Origin: Magnolia sinica | Taxonomy: Eukaryota > Streptophyta > Magnoliopsida > Magnoliales > Magnoliaceae | Length of the DNA stretch: 64,000 nt | Reading direction: 5' to 3' | Assembly (NCBI RefSeq): GCF_029962835.1 | Contig: NC_080583.1 | Span: 50,013,658-50,077,657 of the forward strand | Part shown: positions 48,176-58,872 of the stretch, in pieces | Layout: each line of letters starts with the position of its first letter | Position numbering within the stretch: the stretch's first letter is position 1 | Translations under genes and position numbers: made by a program | The notes under the pieces: model-generated | What the model was told of the DNA's origin: nothing | The model's database searches: none | Seen by the model: the letters and a program-made list of their open reading frames with translations, nothing else

Positions 48176-48335
48176 AGGTTCAACAAGCCTAATGATCCTA
48201 ATGATCGGCTTGGATTTGGCCCACGACAATCAGCGAAAGGGAATTGACATTACATCCACCATTTACCAAAAAATTAGAAGCTTGGGTCACTTACCTTTTG
48301 TAATGAAAATATTAAATCAGAGATCCGCCATTAAA

Positions 48336-48349
48336 TGCTCTGATATCAA
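48336..48349 (-). other. Primer-binding site of copia U
   Basis: On the minus strand, ttgatatcagagca follows the 5' LTR directly. It matches the initiator-Met tRNA complement (TGGTATCAGAGC) with one or two changes. Confidence 0.85.
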
Positions 48350-48835
48350 TGTTAGGAAGTGCTGAAGTGTGAGTCCTTAAGATCAGACAGTCTACACGAT
48401 ATGGAACTTTCACAAAGTCAAAAATGAACAGTTTAGATCATGTGGCCCGTCTATTCATTATTGGAGCAGATGGGTCTACTCACTCCTCTGATTCTATGGT
48501 AAAGATGGTCCTGGATCACGATGTATGGTTTAGATAATTCCAAGGACAAGCTAAATGACAAATTATTATGTACATTGCTCATCTTTTTTACTCTCGTTAT
48601 TTTTTATATTTTACACACAAGAGCTTTATTTTATTTATAAGAAAGGATAAGAGTTTGGATGAGTTAATCTTATTCCTATCTCTCCATTTACATCCAAATT
48701 CAATTTTAAATTTGAAATCTAACCGGCGAAAAAAGGGTACGGAAGAGGCATGAAAAAAGGGTATGGAAGAGGCATAAACTCGTGGGACCTATCCACTATT
48801 AATTGCCCACCACTTTTACTTGCTTATTTCCAACA
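48350..48835 (-). repeat. Copia U 5' LTR
   Basis: Partner of 37670-38147. It includes a small internal duplication of 'aaaaaagggtacggaagaggcat' type words near 48728-48772, absent from the 3' LTR. Confidence 0.92.
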
Positions 48836-49036
48836 CTTTGAAGTGGGCCGCACATTTAATCATTGGACTTCACCGAATCCATGAACAGCAAGGACAATCT
48901 TATAATCTGGAAATAGGTAATTATCCCACAAATTTCACGTTTAGGAATTGGGTTAAAATACTCCGAGCGTCGAATATTTGAATTTATGAGTATGGATCGT
49001 CGTACTCTCCCAGTATCAAATTCAAATACTCCTCAC

Positions 49037-49547
49037 GACACCAGCCCTGGGGCTGATGGTCGGTGCTCTGTGGACCCCACCATGATGTATGTGTTTCATC
49101 CATTCTGTTCATCCATTTTTAAAGATCATTTTAGTGTGTGATTCAAAAAATGAAAGATATATAAACCTCAGGTGGACCACACCACATGAAAACAATAGTG
49201 ATTGGATATCTACCATTAATATCCTCCTAAGGCCCACTGTACTTTTTATTTGACATCCAATCTGTTGATTAGGTCATACAGGACCAGATGAATGACAAAA
49301 ACAAAAATAAGTTTGATCCAAAACTTTTATGGCCCCCAAAATGTTTTTAATGGTCGACGCTCATTAAACACTGTTTCCTGTAATGTGGTCCAATAGAGAC
49401 TGAGATATATCTCATTTTTCGTTTCATATCTTAAAATGATCTGTAAAAATAGATGGACGGCATGGATGGAACATATACATCATGATGGGCCCCACAGGGC
49501 ACCGACCACAGCCATTGGCTGGTGTCAAGGGGAGTAGCCAATCCGTT
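49037..49547. mobile_element. TIR element with inverted arms of about 100 bp
   Basis: The left arm (49037-49140) starts gacaccagcc and includes 'ggtcggtgctctgtgg' and 'accatgatgtatgtg'. The right arm (about 49430-49526) is its inverted counterpart, ending ggctggtgtc. The interior is non-coding. Identical 22-bp direct repeats, tcaaattcaaatactcctca plus cg, flank it at 49016-49037 and 49548-49569. The family is the one truncated at 1-390. Long arms suggest a Mutator-like or foldback MITE, but the superfamily is not settled. Confidence 0.8.
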
Positions 49548-49569
49548 TCAAATTCAAATACTCCTCACG

Positions 49570-50490
49570 TTTTCACACTAGGGCGAAAATGAGACAATAC
49601 AGCGCGAGAAATGGAAACATGTAAGAACCACAACGCCGCGGTACACTTGGTATAATGATTTCGAAATCGTGACTGTCCAAATATTTGTCGCTAGGATGGA
49701 TATGGTTCAATATACAAATAGATCGACGATTGAAGCCATCTAAACTGTGATTTTCAAACAGATGGTAGTGAAGGAAATCGGGCAATGGTAAAAGTTAAAT
49801 TTCTAAACGTGTAAAAAGTGTATGTCCATGATGGTCAGATAGGTACCGTTTTCTTACCATAGACCATCAGTAATAAGTGCCGGTAGATGATCCGTCCCGA
49901 TTTATTTATTTCATACTTCCTAGTACTCTTTAGAGATTTGCAGTACCATTTTTCGTTTTTCTGGTTTTGTACCGTATTAGTCCGTATCCAACTCTCGCCT
50001 ATCGGTGTCATTCTGACAGTGCGACCAGAATCCGAATCTTACGCCCAAAGTCTTCTCCAGCTCATCACCACCCACCCACTCACTCTCTCGCTCTCTCTCG
50101 GTGCAGACGGACGAACTTACGATCCTGTCGCCTCAGTACGTAAGTCCTTATACTCCGACAGTGCCTATTACCGACACTATGTTTCATGATCCAGACCATG
50201 GGTCTGACCATTCGCAACTTGGATCAGGGACGCTCAAAATTACATCCGAAATGGAAGATCATCACCATCCAATCTCGCCTATTATTTCTTGGTCATTTCT
50301 GTACTTTACTTTATCATGAAATCGAGGGATCTACCAATAAAGAGGGGAGCCCATTACATCAACGGTGTAGATCACAAAACAAAGCACGCGACTCATGTGC
50401 ACAGTACATTATAATTCTTCTTTTGCCAATCTTCCTCCCACATTTCCATTTCTCTCTTCCTCAAAGAAGGCGTGCATGCTACCTGTAATC
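49570..50490 (+). promoter_or_regulatory. Upstream region of the LRR gene
   Basis: Single-copy-looking sequence with no repeat match in the window. A CT-rich block (50070-50100) and a possible TATA box (cattataatt at about 50407-50416) precede the start codon. The stretch 50420-50490 is pyrimidine-rich, as expected for a plant 5' leader. An upstream ATG at 50395 lies in frame with the gene. No specific operator could be identified. Confidence 0.45.
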
Positions 50491-51672
50491 ATGTCTTCTT
50501 CCCAGCTTCCCTTCCATCTACGCCTCCTACTCCTCCTCCTCATCTCATCTCTATCTCCATTCGTCCATCCCATGACCCACCCATCCGACGTCTCCGCGCT
50601 CATCTCCTTCAAATCCTCCATCACCCCGTCCTCCATCCCCTCATGGTCCTGCCTTGCCACGTGGAACTTCTCCTTCGACCCCTGCTCCTCCCCTCGACGC
50701 AACCACTTTGTATGCGGCCTCACCTGCACCCCCGACTCGGCCCGAGTCGTGGCACTCGTCCTCGACCCGGCTGGATACTCAGGCACCCTCTCTCCTCTCC
50801 TCTCCAGACTCTCCCAGCTCAACCACCTCGACCTCTCTGACAACTCCTTCCACGGCCAAATCCCCTCTTCCCTTTCTACCCTTGCCAATCTTCAAACCCT
50901 AACCCTCAGATCCAATTCCTTCTCGGGCAATCTCCCTCCCTTCTCCAAACTCCCATCCCTACAGTCCATCGACATTTCCCATAATGCCCTCTCGGGCACG
51001 ATTCCGTATTCCGTAACTACCCTCACCGGCTTGAGATTCCTAGACCTCAGCTTCAACAGCCTGGTGGGGTCCATTCCCAAACTGCCCCCCAATTTAGTAG
51101 AGCTCGCTCTTAAGGGGAATTCCCTATCCGGGCCTCTTCTAGAAGATTCCTTCAAAGGTCTGAACGAGCTGGAGGTGTTGGAGTTGAGTTCCAACAGGGT
51201 GAGCGGGACGCTGAAAGGATGGCTCTTTCGCCTTCCATCAATCCAACAGATCGACTTGGCCAACAACAGCTTGACACGTGTCGAGGTCTGGAGCACCAAC
51301 GGCGGGGACAGCGACCTGGTGGCCGTGGATCTGGGGTTCAACAAGCTGGAGGGATACTTGCCAGTGAATTTTGGGACGTTTCCGCGGCTGTCGGCGCTGT
51401 CCCTCAGGTACAACCTATTCAGATGGAGCATCCCTGGGGAATACGGGAAGGGAAGCATGAGGCGGCTTTTCCTAGATGGAAATTTCTTAAATGGTAGGGT
51501 GCCGGACGGGTTTCTTAGAGGCGAGACTACTGTTTCCGGTAGCTTTGCGGACAACTGTTTGGAGGGGTGCCCAAGTTCGGTGCAGTTATGCTTGCCCTCA
51601 CAAAAGCCGGCTTCAGTGTGCAAGCAGGCGTACAGTAGAAAGCCGCGCTCTATAAATTCACCGCCTTGGTAG
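50491..51672 (+). CDS. Secreted leucine-rich-repeat protein, no kinase
   Basis: A single open exon of 393 residues. I chose the ATG at 50491 because it is followed at once by a signal peptide (residues 9-27, LRLLLLLLISSLSP). In-frame ATGs at 50395 and 50476 would bury that peptide behind 32 or 5 extra residues. After a Cys-containing N-cap (WSCLATWNFSFDPC, residues 52-65) come about eleven plant-type extracellular LRRs of 23-25 residues (about 86-341), for example LNHLDLSDNSFHGQIPSSL. A Cys-rich C-cap follows (Cys 356, 360, 367, 377). There is no membrane segment or kinase, so it should be apoplastic. N-glycosylation sites such as NFS and NNS are present. It resembles DRT100/PGIP-type and receptor-like-protein ectodomains; its ligand or partner is unknown. 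The coding sequence is C-rich, unlike its surroundings, and shows no frame damage. Confidence 0.9.
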   Translation: MSSSQLPFHLRLLLLLLISSLSPFVHPMTHPSDVSALISFKSSITPSSIPSWSCLATWNFSFDPCSSPRRNHFVCGLTCTPDSARVVALVLDPAGYSGTLSPLLSRLSQLNHLDLSDNSFHGQIPSSLSTLANLQTLTLRSNSFSGNLPPFSKLPSLQSIDISHNALSGTIPYSVTTLTGLRFLDLSFNSLVGSIPKLPPNLVELALKGNSLSGPLLEDSFKGLNELEVLELSSNRVSGTLKGWLFRLPSIQQIDLANNSLTRVEVWSTNGGDSDLVAVDLGFNKLEGYLPVNFGTFPRLSALSLRYNLFRWSIPGEYGKGSMRRLFLDGNFLNGRVPDGFLRGETTVSGSFADNCLEGCPSSVQLCLPSQKPASVCKQAYSRKPRSINSPPW

Positions 51673-51840
51673 AATTGAAAATACGGTAAAAGGCTAATTA
51701 TAATTTAATTAGTTTGTATAGGGAGTGACATTATTATTATGGCGAGTAGAAATAAATTGGGAGATTTTTTCTTGCCCCCGCCCGCCCCTTTTCTTTTCCC
51801 TTTAATCGAACACGTGTTCCTTGTTTCTATGTATATAATG

Positions 51841-51846
51841 AATAAA
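51841..51846 (+). terminator. Probable poly(A) signal of the LRR gene
   Basis: aataaa, 169 bp after the stop codon, in AT-rich 3' sequence containing 'ttgtttctatgtatata' just upstream. Position fits a plant near-upstream element. Confidence 0.55.
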
Positions 51847-51929
51847 AGGGATGATCACATGGAGTCGAGTTGGTTTTACCTTGTTTCTTGCAATTCTTGG
51901 AAAATGCCAGTAGGAAGGTAATATGTGAG

Positions 51930-52790
51930 GCTTCATGAGAGATGGTTGAAAATATTTTTACTGATTTATAGTGGGCATAAAATTAGTGCTACGTCATTGG
52001 ATGATGGGCATAGAAATAACACGATTGAATTAATTTAATGAGTAGAGAGTAAACTTGGTCGAGCCATTCAAGATATTTCAAGATATGACAAGCTACCGAG
52101 AGACACGAAATTTAACCGGTAGAAGAGAAACAATCACAAAAGAAAAACGTAAAAAGAAAAAGATCTAGAGTGAGGCCCTTTAACTATGCAACATTTGTAG
52201 TAATGAAAAAAGCATATTAAAGACTAAGTTGCAACATAACTCTAAAATAACGGAAGAAATTTACAGAGCAAGGCACCCAACAATTTATAAATCCAATCCA
52301 ATACCAAATAAATTTATCAATTTATTTTATCTCAGTTTATTATAGGAGTAGCGATAATCCAGTAGCGATAATCCTTAGCTATAATTTTGTTGTAATTTAA
52401 ATCTACACTCATACACTAAATTTATCATTTATTCAATATCACACAGTTCTTTCAAGAGATGCATTCTTCCAGTCGCTCATAGTATATAATTATGAGTTTT
52501 ATCCTTTGTTTGATTGCACCGGTATTTTGAAAAGTCCTTTTTTGTGTAAGGCAAAGTGTAACTCATCTTCGGAGAAAGAACCCCTTCATTCGATTATCGC
52601 ATAATCATTATAAAATTCTGCAAGTGGCTGAGTAAGTGACCGATCTTCTCATAATCTAGTTATATATGTTCATATTGAACGTATCTGCTTATTTCGATGC
52701 TTAAGTTCAAAGTTAATCAGTTTAAATTTAGTTGCTTTATCGATTCTGGCATGCCTACACACAATACACGTGAAAGAAAACAAATCAAGC
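51930..52790. other. Non-coding, possible decayed gypsy LTR
   Basis: AT-rich. The block at 52524-52582 resembles 37504-37555. Because a gypsy leader and gag follow, this may be the worn 5' LTR of that element, but I cannot define its ends. Confidence 0.35.
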
Positions 52791-52792
52791 AC

Positions 52793-52907
52793 CAACAATT
52801 TTAGCACGTCCGGTGAGACCAAAAACTATTTGGTTGTCATCAATATTCATTTTGCATCAGCCGTGTAAAAAAGAACAATTTTGGCACGCCTAATGAGACT
52901 CATTTAC
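52793..52907 (+). repeat. Gypsy leader with duplicated 'ttttggcacg' block
   Basis: Two diverged copies, 'aattttagcacgtccggtga' (52796) and 'aattttggcacgcctaatga' (52875), precede gag. This wording is typical of the leader of DNGAA-type plant gypsy elements, as I recall the family. Confidence 0.45.
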
Positions 52908-52952
52908 GAAGTCTGTTAGCCAATACAGTAATTTCTTGGAATCATAAACCTA

Positions 52953-55920
52953 ATGGGTGGTTGTAATGCTTCAGCAGCCACCACTAATGTTATTGTAGCC
53001 AACAAGCCTCTCGCTTAGGAGGAAGAGTTGCAAGTTCAACAAGTGCCTGAGCAAATAAATCAACCACCTAGTCTGGTGCCTGTTCCACTAAACCCGAATA
53101 AATCATCTACATCTAGGGTTGAACCTCTCGATATTATGTTAGTCTTAATAGTTGATATGCAAAGAGGAATACAACACATCGCAAAATTATCTCAAGTTTA
53201 GGCTGAGCAATCACGAGCTCAAAGTAAAGCCTTTAATAGGTGGATGGTCGACTATACCAAGAGCATGAATTGGTTGGTGGCTTTGTTTGCCGAAATATCA
53301 CATATTGCATACTAGTTCTGTTGGGAATTTGGTGCCTATACCAATGCTCCAACTAGTGTCGTAGACATTTCCTTTACAATGAAATACACCACCTACTATT
53401 GTCCCTGTTCCAGTTCAAGACATATGAAATTCACCACCACCTATAGATTTTAGATGTCCTAAACGTGTTCCTGTTTAAGACGTGCGAAATTTACCACCAT
53501 CGATTGATCATAGGCTTCCTGAACATGAGAATAGAAACTTAATCCCTGAAGCTAGGAATTAATGGATACTTGGGGGCAACATTTACCAAGGAATCAATCT
53601 TATAATGAGGAGCAATATTAAGTTGGCCCTAAACCACCTTCAATCGTTGCACAACAATATTGGGATTGTAATCAAATTGTTCAAATGGTTTAGGAAGTAG
53701 CAAGCCAAGTTCTCGGCCGAACTACTACTCTAGTTTATCACAAGCCTTATCCCGACTGGATCAACCGGCATATCTATTACTGAGGAATTATTGATCGGAC
53801 TTTACCTTATTTACATGTGATACCGATCAATCAACCATAAAATAGATATGTCGTTTTACCATACGATGTGGTGAATTGGCCAATAAGGATCACGGTAAAT
53901 TGTAATTATTCAGTCATTCTCTAATTGAGGTAGCCTTTACTTGGTATTATAATCTATTGACAAATTCCATACAAACTAGGCAGGAGATGGAAGAAAAGTT
54001 TCATGCTTAGTTCCTCTATAAGGATAGAGAAATTTCTATGGCCGATCTTGCCCATTTTCAGCAATTGTTAAGAGAATTGGTCAAAAATTATATTGTTTAG
54101 TTTAAGAGAGCAAAAAGTCAATACAAGGTAGTTACGACGAAGGCAAAATTTGTTAAATTAACCCAGGATGGTCTAGAGTTTATGTAACGACCTTAGAATT
54201 TTTGTGCTAATCTTTCCTTAAGTAGTTGTTTTTGATATGAAACTTTGCTTCAGAAGCTGATGTAACAAAAGAATGCATCAGTAGGGGCATATTATTATGA
54301 TCATAATTATGATGTTGCAGTAGCTGAAGTTGTGGCTAAATAACCAATTTTTTTGCTCAGCTTTAATTTTATTTTATTTTTTTAAGGCAATCATGCCATC
54401 CAGTCAGAAAGTTCAACGGATGTACACTTTTGATATTACTCGAGCTGATGAAATCTTTAATATTATGCTAATAGAGAAATTTATCAAAGTTCTTGTCAGC
54501 CATAAGATACCAATAACCGAGGAATTGAAGAAAATTAGTTAATGTAAATGGCATGGAACTCGATCACATTCCACTAACAAACGTATTGTTTTCATGAATA
54601 AAGGCAACATCGACCAAGGACTGCTGAAGTTTCCCAAAAAAGATAGGGAAATGATGTTGATCGATACTGATTCGTTTCTGTCTAATTTGGAGATCAATAT
54701 GACCACCATTAATCCTCAAAGGTTGGTTTGGCCGCAAAATAAAAAATAAAAAAAATCTTGAAATTCAAATGGATCAAGTCAAGGAATGGGATGTTGAAAA
54801 GAGGAGTATGAGGCCTAAGTATACGGTCAAACAAACCAAAGCACATCTGGAGGCAATAATTTTTAATAGTCGACATTTAAGTGAGTAATGTGTGAGGCTG
54901 ATTCAACCAAACAAACAATTTTATCCACTGAACTATTAGGCAGGCCAATTTGTCAACCAAAACCTTGAATAAGAAAATTCATTTCACCCACAAGGGTTAA
55001 ACATGTTAGCGATCACCCTGGGCCCATCTTAGGTTAAAGGATTGTTAAACCATGGCCTACCCAGGATGAAGTTTGGAAAAGCCTGAGTCATCCAAAGTTT
55101 CCAGCAATACTAGAAGGGATGACACGTACTCATAAACAGTGTTGCGAAAGGCAGCAAGTTATGAAACGAACTCAATTAACTACTATATGGGGTGAACCTT
55201 AATATGAAGTTTCCACAAACATGGTCAAGGTTGATAATTTCAGAACTTAAAGAGGAACAAATATCAGTCAATATGGTTGAATTTCATGTAGAGTCAGTTA
55301 AGAATGACTAAAATCCTAGAATGAAGGCATTGATATTGAAGGATCGACCTAATACCTCAGTGATGAGTGTTTTTCGCACAATCTTTTGATTGAAGAATTG
55401 CTAGCAAAAGAAAATTCACTAAAACAAGCCTCATCTAAACAAAATGAGTGAATGGAGAATAGTGCTACAAATGAAGTTGATAAACAACTGAATTCAAAGA
55501 CACTTAGGGGGGCAATGGCCGAATTTGATGATAAAGTTTGGCTCATTTCCATCGATTACATTGGATTACAATATGGTGCAGACATTATCATTGACTTTCC
55601 AAGCTAAACCATTGATATAGTTTGGCTCGTTCTCACCAATTATATTGGATTAAATTGGAGATGTAGAAGAATTTGGTCCTCTTGTAATCATATAACATGG
55701 TTCTTATGACTTCGAGGTTGAAGCTAAAAAGGTATCGACTGTTATGGTCGAATTATGATCTCTTTTTAAAAAGATAATTATCGAAAGACTAACTCTTCCA
55801 ATAACCCAACACTTGGATCCATTATATATCTTCATACATTTGGAAGGGTATCTGATCACTCAAGTTCTGGTCGATAATGGAGCTGCTTGTAAGTGCTATG
55901 GTTATTTGCTCCTTTGATTG
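52953..55920 (+). pseudogene. Decayed Ty3/gypsy gag and protease (DNGAA type)
   Basis: An ATG at 52953 opens MGGCNASAATTNVIVANKPL, then three TAG stops in an otherwise long frame. The gag core is clear at 53930-54190: VAFTWYYNLLTNSIQTRQEM, EEKFHA then MADLAHFQQLLRELVKN and KFVKLTQDGLEF. A later part reads TFDITRADEIFN and CKWHGTRSHSTN (about 54427-54577), then further linker. Protease appears near 55812-55905 as HLDPLYIF and LVDNGAACKCY, with D-N-G-A for the catalytic motif. The sequence then stops at element D. RT and integrase are absent. Many stops and indels show great age. Confidence 0.82.
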
Positions 55921-56382
55921 TCAAATTTTGTTGTGCCAAAACCACAGTCTGTGTCTTGTGTAGCACATTGATATATATGTTCAAGGCAATGCATCACATG
56001 TACAAGGACAATGCTTCAAGTCAAGAACAAAGTTCTCCATCAAGAACTGCAAGATCAAGTATATTGTTCTCTCCTTTAAGCTTCAAAGTTCTAAGTTGTA
56101 AAGCAACATTAAGAGACAAGAGTCAATTGTTATCAAGACTCAAGGTGATTATAACTCAAGTACTGCAAATTTAAGCTTCAAAAGAACTCAAGTTCAAGCT
56201 CCATCATGTGTCGAGATCTCAAGTTTCATGAACTTCAAAGACCGTCTATCATTTGAAGAAAAAAAGGTTTAATGTTCATACTTCATGTCCAAGGTATGGA
56301 AGACTTTAGATTAACCTTAGGGTAGGTCATTTTGAATACATAATTCAAATTGAATTACTTTATAAATGTTTGGTTTGTTCTT

Positions 56383-56741
56383 CAACTAGTCCTGGACTAT
56401 GTTCGACTAGTCCTAGCACTGGCTCGACTAGTCCAAGAAATTCCACGACCAGTCCTGAGTTGTTGTAAATTTTCAGAATTTTTTGGTGAGCCACGACCAG
56501 TCCTGGAGATTGCTCAACCGGTCATGTGAACAGTGCACAACTCGTTCACGACCAATCCAGCAGCTACAACTCGAACTCCAGCAACTATTCCAGGCTCCAC
56601 ACGACCAGTCGTGCAGGTTGCTTGACCGATCGTGCATAGCCTACGACTAGTTATGGAACGGTTTTATCTGATCACGCTCAAAATTTCAAAAATTAGTTCG
56701 TCCGACGACTAGTCGTAGTGTCCATAGGACCAGTCATAGGC
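56383..56741. repeat. Array of near-palindromic ACGACTAGTCGT-like motifs in U3
   Basis: About twelve spaced copies of (A)CGAC(T/C)(A/G)GTC(C/G)T: near 56383, 56404, 56424, 56445, 56493, 56515, 56548, 56601, 56623, 56643, 56705 and 56727. The copy at 56705 is the perfect 12-bp palindrome acgactagtcgt. All lie upstream of the TATA box at 56755. The inverted LTRs keep the array (61815-62165; partly 63612-63655). Confidence 0.9.
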
Positions 56742-56754
56742 ATGATTTGTTCAG

Positions 56755-56762
56755 CTATAAAT
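56755..56762 (+). promoter_or_regulatory. TATA box of element D LTR
   Basis: TATAAATA just downstream of the motif array. The inverted copy carries it at 61797-61804. Confidence 0.8.
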
Positions 56763-57805
56763 AGACGACGAATTTCAGAGTTTGATATCCAATTCAGGTA
56801 AAATCAAGGCATCACTTTGAGAGATAAGTTTGTAATCTTCTTAAGCTAGATTGTGCATATTTAATATTCTCTTTTTATTAGCTTTTTTATATTTGATTTT
56901 GTTTCTGCATTCCAATCTGATTTGAAAGAGAAATTGTGATATTCCACTTCTTGGAATCAAAATCAAATAGAGCTAGCCCAACTTGATTTAATTTAAAATT
57001 AACTTAGAATCTAGAACCATTTCATAAGAGAGTATTGGACATTAAACTTCTATTCGAACTTCTACTCCAATTTGGTTCTTCCGGGCTGTAACAAAAGGAG
57101 AAATCCAGGTATTTTACATTTGTGTAAATCTTTTATTTTTAGTTTCTTTTGAGATTGAGGCAGAAAAATCTCATTGTTTTGATTATCTGAGGAGATCCAG
57201 AAAACTCAGTGTGTGGGGTTTTTTGAATTGTGTAAGCCAATTTGAAAGACACAATTGTGAGGGTTTTAGGTGAACCTGAGAAAAACCTATTTCATAGTGA
57301 ACGCTAATATCCACTATGTGAGGATATTAAGAGTGGAGTAGTAAGCTATGTGGCTGTTGTTTAACAGTTGGTGTACACACAGGCGAACCGCTATAACTCT
57401 TTGTGTTTTGTGGATGTGTGGTTTATTTTCTATATCTTTTATCATTCAATATTATGGAATGTATTTGTGGATATGAATGTTGTAATCTTTTACATTTCAA
57501 GTATTGTGGGGAATATTGTAATAGCTTAGATTTCATTTCCTTGCTATTTAGTTATTTATTTATTCTTTTGTATCAAGTTTGAGTTTTTGATACAAAGACC
57601 TTTCTAGGAATTAGGTTGTCCTACCATAAACCTTGGTTTTTAGTGTAAGGTTGTCCTTAAAACAACATTTGTATCAATCTCTCAATACTCATCATAAATT
57701 AGAGGTTGCTTTACATTTCAGTATTGTGAATTAGTTATAGTGTTATCTTTGTTTTAATTAATTAAATTCTGCTGTTATCATTTTAATTTGGCATATTCCT
57801 AGTCA

Positions 57806-57820
57806 CCCCCCCCCCCCCCC
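57806..57820. repeat. C15 homopolymer near LTR end
   Basis: Fifteen C in a row. Both inverted LTR copies have six at the same place (60768 and 62563 regions). Confidence 0.9.
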
Positions 57821-57847
57821 TCTAGGACATATAGCTTGGCTTTTTCA

Positions 57848-57861
57848 AGTGGTATCAAAGC
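57848..57861 (+). other. Primer-binding site of element D
   Basis: agtggtatcaaagc follows the LTR directly and matches the initiator-Met tRNA complement with one change. Confidence 0.88.
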
Positions 57862-57932
57862 CTAATAGCTCGTTTTTATTGTTATTACTTTTTGTATTAA
57901 TTTCCTGAGCTAATCGATTTAAGCTATATAAG

Positions 57933-58872
57933 ATGTCAAATTTTGATAGTCTTTCAGTCACTAGGCCTCCACCATTTGATGACTCCAATTATTCTTATTG
58001 GAAAGTCAGGATGAGAATTTTCTTAAAATCTATGGATGAAAGCATGTGGTAAGCCACAGTGACTGAATGGACCCCTCCTACCACTGAAGTGATTGGTATC
58101 GATGGATCAAAATCTATAAGAGTAACACCTTATTTCTCATAGACCACTCTTTAGAAAAATGAGAGTAGTGCCAATGCAAAAGCACTAAATGCAATCACTT
58201 GCGTACTATCATCGGATGAATTCAAAAGAATTATATCATGTGATACTGTAAAGCAAGCTTGGGATATTTTAGAAATGACACATGAGGGTACATCAATTGT
58301 CAAGAAATCTAAAGTCCAAATCCTCACAACCAAATTTGAGAAAATACATATGAAAGAAAATGAAATGTTCATGGATTTTTATACAAGATTAAATGACATT
58401 GTGAACTCTATGTGGGGTCTTGGTGATAAAATCCCAGAAAGTAAAGTGTGTGCAAAGATACTACGCTCACTACCTGAATGGTTCAACTCAAAAGTGAACG
58501 CGATCTAGGAACTTCGTGATATAAACAATATGAGGGTAGAAGAATTAGTTGGCTCTTTATAGACTTATGAGTTAACTTTTAAAGCTCCTAAAGGTAAATC
58601 AGTCACCCTTAAATCTTCTAAATGTTTTTCTCAAGAAAATTATAGTAATTCGGATTTAGAAAACTCTGAAGATGATATGGCCCTTTTAGCTAAAAAGTTT
58701 TATAAAATTTTCAAAAGCAAAAAAGAGGGTTTATTTTCAAAAATCTAATGATAAGAAAAGATCCAAATCTAAAACTTGGAAATTTTTAAAAGACAGTCAA
58801 TGTTACAACTTCCATGAATATGGGCATCTAGCAAACAAGTGTTCTAAAAAGGACAAACCTAAAAAGAAAGGA
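57933..58872 (+). pseudogene. gag: Element D gag with CCHC knuckle
   Basis: An ATG at 57933 opens MSNFDSLSVTRPPPFDDSNY followed by YWKVRMRIFLKSMDESMW, the DUF4219/UBN2 start of SIRE-like gags. Stops occur where Trp or Gln is expected (58051, 58141). The core continues as AWDILEMTHEGTSIVKKSK and CAKILRSLPEWFNSKVNAI, then a stop at 58506. After a frame break, CYNFHEYGHLANKC near 58801 is the knuckle with one Cys replaced (CX2C reads C-Y-N-F). It would encode the particle protein; this copy is dead. Confidence 0.9.

Larger units (their letters stand above)
46708..48335. other. Unexplained DNA between solo LTR B2 and copia U primer site
   Basis: About 1.6 kb of non-coding sequence inside copia U, on the 5' side of gag. 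It has no copia features. It holds a TIR element (47758-47972), a partial second copy of it, and a 74-bp perfect direct repeat (47685 and 48102). It could be host DNA carried by the element or a later insertion. The rest of the stretch looks like ordinary intergenic sequence. Confidence 0.5.
37670..48835 (-). mobile_element. Ty1/copia retrotransposon U, minus strand
   Basis: LTRs at 37670-38147 (3') and 48350-48835 (5') have TG...CA ends. Flanks are gtttg (37665-37669) and ctttg (48836-48840), a 5-bp duplication with one change. A primer site (48336-48349) and a purine tract next to 38147 fix the orientation. On the minus strand, gag (42452-41740), zinc knuckle, protease, integrase and RT/RNase H follow in copia order down to 38160. 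Solo LTR B2 (43538-46702) and about 2.7 kb of other DNA lie between primer site and gag. Frames are broken. Confidence 0.92.
55929..57847 (+). repeat. Element D 5' LTR
   Basis: Its right 1.5 kb matches the inverted copies at 60735-62277 and 62530-63679. The right end CTTTTTCA is fixed by those copies and by the adjacent primer site. The left end TGTTGTGCC at 55929 is my choice from the TG rule alone because both inverted copies are truncated before it. Confidence 0.8.

Noticed and set aside
50409..51623. Long minus-strand frames of 159 and 243 residues over the LRR gene
   Set aside because: They are shadows of the GC-rich sense gene: no domains are present, and the plus strand has a signal peptide and regular LRRs.
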